A stretch of 64,000 bases of DNA from an uncultured Mucilaginibacter sp. Its GTDB lineage: Bacteria > Bacteroidota > Bacteroidia > Sphingobacteriales > Sphingobacteriaceae. Every line of letters begins with the position of its first letter. Within the stretch, counting starts at the first letter, position 1. Below, one piece after another: positions 58,096 through 64,000 of this stretch. The DNA lies in NCBI RefSeq assembly GCF_937859865.1, contig NZ_CALMAT010000121.1, positions 1 to 64,000 on the forward strand, read 5' to 3'. The translations under genes and the position numbers were made by a program. The notes beneath the pieces were generated by a model. That model saw nothing but the letters and a program-made list of their open reading frames with translations. It did not search any database and was not told where the DNA came from.

Positions 58096-58126
58096 TTTGC
58101 TGCTTTGATATTTAGAATTAAATTTG
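58096..58126 (+). promoter_or_regulatory. Candidate lpxD operon promoter
   Basis: TTTG (58096-58099), 19-base spacer, TAAATTTG (58119-58126): exact consensus match. The lpxD ATG is at 58131, so the transcript would be leaderless or nearly so. Confidence 0.6.
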
Positions 58127-58130
58127 TCCG

Positions 58131-59198
58131 ATGCAATTTACCGCACTTGAGATCAGCTTATTGTTAAACGGCACTGTTGAAGGTAAGCCTGAAGTAACGG
58201 TTGACCAGTTAGCGAAAATTGAAGAAGCAGAAGAAGGTTCGTTGTCTTTTTTGGCCAACCCAAAATACGAGCAGTATTTATATACCACCAAAGCTTCAGT
58301 CGTCATCATCAGTAACGAGCAGGTTTTAACAGAGCCGGTTGCTTCCACCTTAATCCGCGTAGAAAACCCATATGTGGCCATTTCTGTTTTGCTCGAAAAA
58401 TATAACCAAAGCAAATTGGCCAAAGCTGGCATCGAGCAGCCGAGTTTTATCCATCCTTCGGCACAAATTGGCCAGGACGTTTACATTGGCGCTTTTACAT
58501 ATATCGGCCCGAATGTTAAAATTGGCGATCATTGCCGCATCTACCCAAATTCTTTTTTGGCCGATAACGTACGCCTGGCCAGCAATGTTACTTTGTTTGC
58601 CGGTGTAAAAATTTATTTTGATTGTGTCATCGGCAACAATGTCATCATCCATTCGGGCGTCATTATTGGCGGCGATGGTTTTGGCTTTGCGCCCCAGGCA
58701 GATGGCAGTTACCAGAAAGTTAGCCAGATTGGAAACGTCATTATTGAAGATGACGTAGAAGTTGGCGCCAATACTACGATTGACCGTGCAACGATGGGTT
58801 CAACGATCATCCGAAAAGGCGTGAAATTGGATAATTTGATCCAGATTGCACATAATGTAGAAATTGGGCCGAACACCGTTGTTGCAGCACAAACCGGAAT
58901 TTCGGGCAGCACAAAAATTGGCGAGAACGTAATTTTGGGTGGCCAGGTTGGTGTGGTTGGCCATATCAATATTGCAAAAGGGTCGCAGGTGCAGGCGCAA
59001 TCTGGCATCAGCAGGTCAATCAACGAAGAAAACAAAAAATGGGCAGGCGCACCGGCAACCAATTATCAAGATCATATGCGGTCGCAGGTGGTGTTGATGC
59101 GCTTGCCGGAAATCGAGAAAAAAATAGTCGCGCTGGAAAAGCAACTGGCGATGTTACAGCAGGAAACGGAGCTTCAAAACTTAAAATCCGGGCAATAA
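58131..59198 (+). CDS. lpxD: UDP-3-O-acylglucosamine N-acyltransferase
   Basis: 355 residues, third step of lipid A synthesis. The N-terminal uridine-binding domain ends near residue 100; then comes a left-handed beta-helix of hexapeptide repeats (IGQDVYIGAFTYIGPNVKIG and following, quoted in part), with the catalytic His in LIQIAHNVEIG and the terminal helix WAGAPATNYQDHMRSQVVLMRLPEIEKKI (in part). The order lpxD, lpxC-fabZ, lpxA with gaps of 7 and -4 bases shows one operon. Acts at the inner face of the cytoplasmic membrane. Confidence 0.95.
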   Translation: MQFTALEISLLLNGTVEGKPEVTVDQLAKIEEAEEGSLSFLANPKYEQYLYTTKASVVIISNEQVLTEPVASTLIRVENPYVAISVLLEKYNQSKLAKAGIEQPSFIHPSAQIGQDVYIGAFTYIGPNVKIGDHCRIYPNSFLADNVRLASNVTLFAGVKIYFDCVIGNNVIIHSGVIIGGDGFGFAPQADGSYQKVSQIGNVIIEDDVEVGANTTIDRATMGSTIIRKGVKLDNLIQIAHNVEIGPNTVVAAQTGISGSTKIGENVILGGQVGVVGHINIAKGSQVQAQSGISRSINEENKKWAGAPATNYQDHMRSQVVLMRLPEIEKKIVALEKQLAMLQQETELQNLKSGQ

Positions 59199-59205
59199 AG
59201 ATTTG

Positions 59206-60612
59206 ATGAGTATGAATGTAAAACAACGAACAATTAGAACCGAGGCTTCTGTATCGGGAACCGGCTTGCATACCGGAGAAAAAGTAACCATGACTTTTCG
59301 CCCGGCACCAGAAAATCACGGTTTTAAGTTTAGAAGGATAGATATTGAAGGGCAGCCGGTAATTGATGCCGATGTTGATAACGTTACAGATACTTCGCGT
59401 GGAACAACAATCAGCCAAAACGGTGCTTTTGTAAATACCGTTGAACATGTGCTTGCTGCTTTGGTTGGCCTGGAAGTAGATAATGTTTTGATTGATTTGG
59501 ACGGCCCGGAAACACCAATTATGGACGGCAGTGCTATACAATATGTAGATGCTTTGTTGGAGGTTGGTTTTAAAGAACAGGAGGCCGACCGCGAATATTT
59601 TAACATTCCGCATAATATCCATTATTCTGAGCCTGACCGCAAAGTGGATATGGTGGCCATGCCTTTGGATGATTACCGTTTTACCTGCATGGTTGATTAT
59701 AATTCGCCTGTACTGGGTACGCAACATGCTACTATTTCTACCATTTCCGAATTCCGAAGAGAAATTGCTTCCTGCCGTACCTTTTGTTTTTTACACGAAC
59801 TGGAAATGCTGCTGAAGCATAACCTCATCAAAGGCGGCGATATCAATAACGCCATTGTGGTGGTTGACCGTGAAGTTAACCGGGAAGAACTACAGCATTT
59901 GGCAACTTTATTTAACCGGAAAGACATTGATGTTGCACCGCAAGGGATTTTAAACAACATCGAATTAAGGCATCAAAACGAACCCGCGCGCCACAAATTA
60001 TTAGACATGATTGGCGATTTGGCTTTGGTTGGCGTGCCGTTAAAAGGCCACATTATGGCAGCGCGTCCCGGCCATGCAGCCAACATCGCTTTTGCCAAAA
60101 AAATAAAGGCACTAATCAAAAAAGAGCGTGGTAAAAAAAGCTACCATTATTACAATCCGAATGCCAAACCAGTTTATGATACGGTTCAGATCATGAATAT
60201 TTTGCCGCACCGGCCGCCCATGCTGCTGATTGACAAAATCATGGAACTGACCAAAACCCACGTTGTTGGTGTAAAAGCAGTTACCATGAACGAGCCTTTC
60301 TTTGCAGGCCATTTTCCTGGTGCGCCCGTAATGCCAGGTGTTTTGCAGATTGAAGCGATGGCGCAAACCGGCGGAATTTTGGTGCTAAATACTGTTCCCG
60401 ATCCTGAAAATTGGTTAACCCTGTTTTTAAAGATAGAAAATGCGCGTTTTAAAGACAAAGTTTTGCCAGGCGATACTTTGGTTTTCCGTTGCGATTTACT
60501 GGCGCCCATTCGCCGAGGCATTGCGCAGATGAAAGGCATTGGTTTTGTGGGCGAAAAAATTGTGGTAGAAGCCGAGTTGATGGCGCAAATCGTTAGATAC
60601 AAAAACGCATGA
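59206..60612 (+). CDS. lpxC/fabZ: Bifunctional LpxC deacetylase / FabZ dehydratase
   Basis: 468 residues. The N-terminal LpxC (about 1-305) removes the acetyl group from UDP-3-O-acyl-GlcNAc; zinc ligands are in VEHVLAALVG and RHKLLDMIGDLAL, with the catalytic His in LKGHIMAARPGHA. The C-terminal FabZ (about 325-468) has MNILPHRPPMLLIDKI and the catalytic HFPGAPVMPGVLQIEAMAQ. This fusion is characteristic of Bacteroidota. ATG 59206 is chosen over the TTG one codon earlier. It overlaps lpxA by four bases. Confidence 0.96.
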   Translation: MSMNVKQRTIRTEASVSGTGLHTGEKVTMTFRPAPENHGFKFRRIDIEGQPVIDADVDNVTDTSRGTTISQNGAFVNTVEHVLAALVGLEVDNVLIDLDGPETPIMDGSAIQYVDALLEVGFKEQEADREYFNIPHNIHYSEPDRKVDMVAMPLDDYRFTCMVDYNSPVLGTQHATISTISEFRREIASCRTFCFLHELEMLLKHNLIKGGDINNAIVVVDREVNREELQHLATLFNRKDIDVAPQGILNNIELRHQNEPARHKLLDMIGDLALVGVPLKGHIMAARPGHAANIAFAKKIKALIKKERGKKSYHYYNPNAKPVYDTVQIMNILPHRPPMLLIDKIMELTKTHVVGVKAVTMNEPFFAGHFPGAPVMPGVLQIEAMAQTGGILVLNTVPDPENWLTLFLKIENARFKDKVLPGDTLVFRCDLLAPIRRGIAQMKGIGFVGEKIVVEAELMAQIVRYKNA

Positions 60613-61400
60613 TTCAACCTTTAGCACATATTCATCCCGAAGCAAAAATAGCCGAAACGGTAACGGTTGAGCCGTTTGTTACCATTTATGGCGACGTGGA
60701 AATTGGCGAAGGAACCTGGATCGGATCAAACGTAACCATCATGGACGGCGCGCGGATTGGCAAAAACTGCCGCATTTTTCCGGGTGCTGTTATTTCGGCC
60801 ATTCCGCAAGATTTAAAATTTGCCGGCGAAAAAACCACAGTTGAAATTGGCAACAACACCACCATCCGCGAATGCGTAACCATTAACCGCGGCACCAAAG
60901 ACCGCTGGAAAACCACCGTTGGCAATAATTGCCTCATCATGGCTTATTGCCATGTGGGCCACGATTGCAAAATCGGCAACAATTGCATTTTCTCGAACAA
61001 TACTACTTTGGCCGGCCACGTCAGTATTGATGATTTTGTGGTTTTGGCCGGTATGGTTGCCGTTCATCAGTTTTGCCATATTGGTGCGCACGCTTTTGTT
61101 ACGGGCGGTTCTTTGGTCCGTAAAGATGTGCCGCCGTATGTAAAAGCTGCCCGCGAACCTTTGTCTTACGTCGGCATCAATTCGGTTGGTTTGCGCCGGA
61201 GAGGTTATTCTTCTGATCAAATCAACGAAATCCAAGATATTTACCGGACAATTTTTGTGAAGCGTTTGAACCTGAGCAATGCTTTGTACATGATTGAAGC
61301 CGAACGCCAGCCCACAGAAATCCGTGATGAAATATTGGATTTTATCAGAAATTCAAACCGCGGCATTATGAAAGGTTTCGGCAACCCTTCTTCTTTTTAA
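60609..61400 (+). CDS. lpxA: UDP-N-acetylglucosamine O-acyltransferase
   Basis: 263 residues, first step of lipid A synthesis, transferring a 3-hydroxyacyl chain from ACP. Hexapeptide repeats run from residue 5 to about 180 (IHPEAKIAETVTVEPFVTIYG and on, quoted as start); catalytic His in AYCHVGHDCKIG, and NTTLAGHVSIDDFVVLAG, VHQFCHIGAHAFVTGGS. The C-terminal helical domain has GINSVGLRRRGYSSDQI. ATGA overlap with lpxC-fabZ shows coupling; the ABC ATPase gene follows after six bases. Confidence 0.96.
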   Translation: MIQPLAHIHPEAKIAETVTVEPFVTIYGDVEIGEGTWIGSNVTIMDGARIGKNCRIFPGAVISAIPQDLKFAGEKTTVEIGNNTTIRECVTINRGTKDRWKTTVGNNCLIMAYCHVGHDCKIGNNCIFSNNTTLAGHVSIDDFVVLAGMVAVHQFCHIGAHAFVTGGSLVRKDVPPYVKAAREPLSYVGINSVGLRRRGYSSDQINEIQDIYRTIFVKRLNLSNALYMIEAERQPTEIRDEILDFIRNSNRGIMKGFGNPSSF

Positions 61401-61406
61401 TGTTTG

Positions 61407-62033
61407 ATGGAGATCGTTCTTGAAAACCTGGGCCGGCGTTTTAACCGAGATTGGATTTTCAGAAATATCAATTATACTTTTTCATCGGCCCAAACTTATG
61501 CCATCTTGGGCATCAACGGTTCGGGCAAATCAACTTTACTTCAAATTTTAAATGGAAGTTTGTCGCCTTCCGAAGGAAAAATATGCTTCTTTTATCGGCA
61601 AAAAATTGTTGAGATTGAGCAGGTTTACCAGCATGTAAGTTTGGCCGCGCCTTATTTGGAATTGATCGAAGAATTTACTTTGAGTGAGATCATTGATTTC
61701 CATTTTCAATTTAAAACCTACCAAAACGGCATCAACCGGAATAAAATCATCGAACTGTTGCAAATGGAAAGCAGCAAAAACAAACTGCTTCGTTATTTTT
61801 CTTCCGGGATGAAACAGCGTGTAAAATTAGCGCTTGCTTTTTGTACCGATACGCCTTTGTTGATGTTGGACGAACCAACGGCCAACCTCGACACGCAAGG
61901 CATCAACTGGTATTTGCAATTGGTTGAGCAATTTTCCGCCAATCGCCTCACCATAATCTGCTCTAACCAGGAACATGAATATCAGTTTTGCCAGAACCGT
62001 TTGCATATTTCGGATTACAAGAAAAAAAGTTGA
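61407..62033 (+). CDS. ABC transporter ATP-binding protein
   Basis: 208 residues: Walker A GINGSGKST, signature RYFSSGMKQRVKLALAF (a variant LSGGQ as SSGMK), Walker B LLMLDEPTANLD and H-loop-like TIICSNQEHE, where Asn-Gln replaces the usual switch His. No membrane subunit is adjacent. As last gene of the lpx operon it may serve envelope transport, but this is inference. A complete G-type repeat (61583-61611) is read in frame as ICFFYRQKIVE in the variable part after the Walker A helix. ATG 61407 preferred over TTG 61404. The stop codon overlaps a T-type repeat. Confidence 0.88.
   Translation: MEIVLENLGRRFNRDWIFRNINYTFSSAQTYAILGINGSGKSTLLQILNGSLSPSEGKICFFYRQKIVEIEQVYQHVSLAAPYLELIEEFTLSEIIDFHFQFKTYQNGINRNKIIELLQMESSKNKLLRYFSSGMKQRVKLALAFCTDTPLLMLDEPTANLDTQGINWYLQLVEQFSANRLTIICSNQEHEYQFCQNRLHISDYKKKS
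61583..61611 (+). repeat. Full G-type element inside the ABC ATPase gene
   Basis: ATGCTTCTTTTA (61583-61594) plus TCGGCAAAAAATTGTTG, base for base like the intergenic copies at 40336 and 34519, is translated in frame (in the frame C-F-F-Y-R-Q-K-I-V). Confidence 0.88.
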
Positions 62034-62061
62034 TACTGTTTTTACCGGTATAAAATCATTG
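62033..62061 (+). repeat. T-type extended element at the ABC gene stop
   Basis: ATACTGTTTTTA (62033-62044) plus CCGGTATAAAATCATTGG; its first A is the last base of the TGA stop. Confidence 0.88.
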
Positions 62062-62076
62062 GTGGCAACATCCGCT

Positions 62077-62107
62077 TTTGTTTCTTTCCGGCCGATTGCT
62101 AATTTTG
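62077..62107 (+). promoter_or_regulatory. Candidate efp promoter
   Basis: TTTG (62077-62080), 19-base spacer, TAATTTTG (62100-62107); efp begins at 62128, giving a short leader of about 14 bases. Confidence 0.6.
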
Positions 62108-62127
62108 CGGCTCTTTAAATATAATTT

Positions 62128-62688
62128 ATGGCCAAAGCATCTGATATAAAAAATGGCAATGTACTGCGTTTCAACGGCGAGTTGGTGCAAGTAGAAGAAT
62201 TTATCCACCGTACGCCGGGAAATTTGCGCGCTTTTTACCAAGCACGTATGCGCAACGTAAAAAGCGGAAAGCTGGTAGAATACCGCTTTCGTACAGATGA
62301 GGAAGTTGAAATTGCCCGTGTAGAAACCAGCGATTACCAGTATTTGTATGAAGACGGCAATGATTTGGTGGTGATGGACAACGCGACGTATGAGCAGTTT
62401 AACGTGCCGAAGTTTTTGTTCGGCAATGCGGTTAAATTTTTAAAAGAAGGCGCGAATGTAATTGTTGCTTTTGAAAGTGATGAACCGATTATGGCCAAAG
62501 CGCCTGCTTCGGCCGAATTGGAAATTACTTATACCGAGCCTGCCGTGAAAGGCGATACCTCAACCGGTGCCTTAAAAAATGCAACGGTAGAAACCGGTGC
62601 CGAGATAAAAGTGCCTTTGTTTATCAACCTGGGCGATAAAGTTAAGGTAGATACGGCAACCGGCAATTATGTAGAGCGTGTGAAGTAA
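62128..62688 (+). CDS. efp: Translation elongation factor P
   Basis: 186 residues, three beta-barrel domains; EF-P rescues ribosomes stalled at polyproline. N-terminal domain: MAKASDIKNGNVLRFNGELVQVEEFIHRTPGNLRAFYQ (named in part). The tip loop reads HRTPGNLRAF, with Asn32 where E. coli has the modified Lys34 and other bacteria a rhamnosylated Arg. The C-terminal signature LEITYTEPAVKGDTSTGALKNATVETGAEIKVPLFIN (in part: KGDTSTGALKNATVETGA) is intact. Own promoter upstream; a G-type repeat lies after the stop. Confidence 0.95.
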   Translation: MAKASDIKNGNVLRFNGELVQVEEFIHRTPGNLRAFYQARMRNVKSGKLVEYRFRTDEEVEIARVETSDYQYLYEDGNDLVVMDNATYEQFNVPKFLFGNAVKFLKEGANVIVAFESDEPIMAKAPASAELEITYTEPAVKGDTSTGALKNATVETGAEIKVPLFINLGDKVKVDTATGNYVERVK

Positions 62689-62691
62689 GCA

Positions 62692-62720
62692 ATGCTTCTT
62701 TTACCGGCATAAAATTAGTG
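62692..62720 (+). repeat. G-type extended element after efp
   Basis: ATGCTTCTTTTA (62692-62703) plus CCGGCATAAAATTAGTG, four bases after the efp stop. Confidence 0.88.
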
Positions 62721-62738
62721 CTGTTTACGTATATGCAT

Positions 62739-62826
62739 TGTCATCTCGACCAAAGAGAGAGATCTTATTTCAATCAATTTAAATTGTGTTGTTGAAAGCG
62801 ATTTCTCCCTTTGAATCGAAATGACA
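62739..62826. repeat. Palindromic MITE-like element, second family
   Basis: Begins TGTCATCTCGACCAAAGAGA and ends TCCCTTTGAATCGAAATGACA-like (last 20 shown shortened: CCTTTGAATCGAAATGACA); about 26-base imperfect terminal inverted repeats around a 35-base AT-rich core. Same family as 41820-41909; both copies sit beside a G-type element. Confidence 0.75.
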
Positions 62827-62852
62827 AAAAACAAGCCGAATGACAAAAAAAC

Positions 62853-64000
62853 TTACGCCAATAACTTCTCCAAAATCGCATCCACCGGAAGCTTTTGCTG
62901 CTCGCCGGTTTGCATGTTTTTTAATGAAAGCAAACCGCTTTGCATTTCTTCGCTGCCGATGACGATGGTGTAAGGGATTTTTTTGTTGTTGGCATAATCC
63001 AACTGCTTCTTGATTTTTGCGCCCGGCGGATACAACTCTGCCCGGATTTTCTTTTCGCGCAATTGATTAACCAACCGGAAACCGTAGTTTTCAAATTCCC
63101 GATCGAAACAGCAAATTAAAACTTGCGTACCCTGCGTGGCATCTTCGGGGAAAAGTTTCAGTTCTTCCAGCACGTCGTAAATGCGGTCGGCACCAAAAGA
63201 AATCCCGGCACCGGTTAAGTTTTTCAGGCCAAACATACCTGTTAAATCATCATAACGTCCGCCGCCGCCAATGCTGCCTATGGCAACTTCGTTTGTTTTA
63301 ACTTCGAAAATTGCACCAGTATAATAATTTAAACCGCGTGCAAGCGTAATATCCAGTTCCAGTTTTGCTGTTTTTAACGGCACATTTTTTAGATAGGTAA
63401 AAACAGTATCGAGTTCTTCAATTCCTTTTAAACCAATTTCAGACGATTGTAATACTTCTTTTAAGGCAGATAATTTGTCGTCGTTGCTTCCTTTTAATAA
63501 AATTATTGGCGTTAATTTTTGCAGGTCTCCTTCGGTAAAACCACGTTCCAGCAATTCTTTGTTTACGCCTTCCATGCCGATTTTATCTAACTTATCTATG
63601 GCGATGGTCATGTCCACAATCAATTCTGGTTTGCCGATAATTTCAGCAATGCCTAATAAGATTTTTCGGTTGTTAATTTTAATGGTAAAATCTTTCAAGC
63701 CGAAATTGCTCAGAGCTTCATCATAAATCAGGATAAATTCAGCTTCGTTTAACAAAGAATCAGAACCAACCACATCGGCATCGCATTGGTAAAACTCGCG
63801 GTAACGGCCTTTTTGCGGACGATCTGCACGCCAAACTGGCTGCACCTGGAAACGTTTGAAGGGAAAAGTGATTTCGCTTTGGTGAGAAACCACGTAACGA
63901 GCGAAGGGAACGGTTAGGTCGTAGCGAAGGGCTTTTTCGGATATTTGTCTTAATAAGTTTTTGGATGTCAAGTATTCTTTGACATAATTTATCACGTTTG
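62853..64000 (-). CDS. hisS: Histidyl-tRNA synthetase (N-terminus beyond window)
   Basis: At least 382 codons are present and the frame continues past the right edge, so the first 60-75 residues with motif 1 are missing. Motif 2 is seen as FPFKRFQVQPVWRADRPQKGRYREFYQCDADVVG (in part: QVQPVWRADRPQKGRYREF), the histidine A motif as LARGLNYYTGAIFEV, motif 3 as GGGRYDDLTGMFG...GAGISFGADRI, and the C-terminal anticodon-binding domain starts near VLICCFDREFENYGF. Two repeat words lie in it (63398, 63452). Confidence 0.95.
   Translation of the reverse strand, partial: NVINYVKEYLTSKNLLRQISEKALRYDLTVPFARYVVSHQSEITFPFKRFQVQPVWRADRPQKGRYREFYQCDADVVGSDSLLNEAEFILIYDEALSNFGLKDFTIKINNRKILLGIAEIIGKPELIVDMTIAIDKLDKIGMEGVNKELLERGFTEGDLQKLTPIILLKGSNDDKLSALKEVLQSSEIGLKGIEELDTVFTYLKNVPLKTAKLELDITLARGLNYYTGAIFEVKTNEVAIGSIGGGGRYDDLTGMFGLKNLTGAGISFGADRIYDVLEELKLFPEDATQGTQVLICCFDREFENYGFRLVNQLREKKIRAELYPPGAKIKKQLDYANNKKIPYTIVIGSEEMQSGLLSLKNMQTGEQQKLPVDAILEKLLA
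63398..63409 (-). repeat. T-type 12-mer inside hisS
   Basis: GGTAAAAACAGTAT; on the coding strand DTVFTYL. Confidence 0.76.
63452..63463 (+). repeat. A-type 12-mer inside hisS
   Basis: ATACTTCTTTTAAGG; on the coding strand LKEVLQS, 54 bases from the T-type word. Confidence 0.76.

Noticed and set aside
2089-63463. The 12-mers as polar segregation (KOPS-like) or Chi-like strand-biased signals
   Set aside because: Both orientations occur in similar numbers without polarity along 64 kb, and most are intergenic and paired.

Overview
The window is a piece of a Bacteroidota chromosome, most likely Sphingobacteriaceae (Pedobacter/Mucilaginibacter-like). This rests on the lpxC-fabZ gene fusion, the type IX secretion regulator PorX, the gliding lipoprotein GldD, a TonB receptor with an N-terminal carboxypeptidase-like domain, a DUF4175 protein, an EF-P with the sphingobacterial tip sequence, and promoters of the form TTTG-N19-TAnnTTTG. 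Genus-level placement is inference. Genes are dense, on both strands, and mostly housekeeping.

Layout. 1-3.1 kb: partial membrane protein, tsaE, alanine dehydrogenase, YihY-type membrane protein. 3.1-7.4 kb: tricorn-like S41 peptidase and a glycosyltransferase-like protein, both minus. 7.7-12 kb: DUF4175 coiled-coil membrane protein, RsbW-like ATPase, ybeY. 12.1-18 kb: glutathione peroxidase, aat, two secreted amidohydrolases. 18.1-21.6 kb: small membrane protein, then trpE-trpG-trpC behind a leader peptide and terminator that look like a transcription attenuator; trpD is absent. 21.6-31 kb: DUF433/DUF5615 pair, hflX, rbfA, M23 and M20 peptidases, folate cyclo-ligase, MntA/HepT toxin-antitoxin pair, exonuclease III, a cyclophilin and an Abi/HEPN protein. 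31.2-35.9 kb: His-rich small protein, TonB receptor, a repeat-filled gap holding an odd tRNA-like gene, an Lrp regulator and an iron-permease-family protein. 36-41.8 kb: subtilase, TPR protein, comA-type phosphosulfolactate synthase, aroE, gldD. 42-46.2 kb: tellurite/stress cluster terD-terD-telA-hypothetical-terC. 46.3-52.6 kb: M1 aminopeptidase and a 5-oxoprolinase operon pxpB-pxpC-pxpA with an NRAMP-like transporter. 52.8-56.5 kb: oligopeptidase B and porX. 56.8-64 kb: HD hydrolase, lpxD, lpxC-fabZ, lpxA, ABC ATPase, efp, and hisS running off the end.

The most striking feature crosses the whole window: a dispersed family of 12-base words, ATGCTTCTTTTA, ATACTTCTTTTA and ATACTGTTTTTA. I count 64 exact copies by eye, about one per kilobase, on both strands. 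About two thirds lie between genes, often abutting stop or start codons and often as inverted pairs that would fold into hairpins; about 20 lie inside real coding sequence, where they are translated. Between genes the word usually continues into a longer unit (the 12-mer, three or four variable bases, then ATAAAAATTGGTG). Density, pairing and presence in genes recall DNA uptake sequences of Neisseria, while the extended form and terminal-inverted-repeat layout recall REP/MITE elements; the sequence alone does not decide. In the feature list 'G type' is ATGCTTCTTTTA, 'A type' is ATACTTCTTTTA and 'T type' is ATACTGTTTTTA; strand + means that reading is on the given strand. A second, smaller palindromic family (ends TGTCATTTCGA-like) occurs twice.
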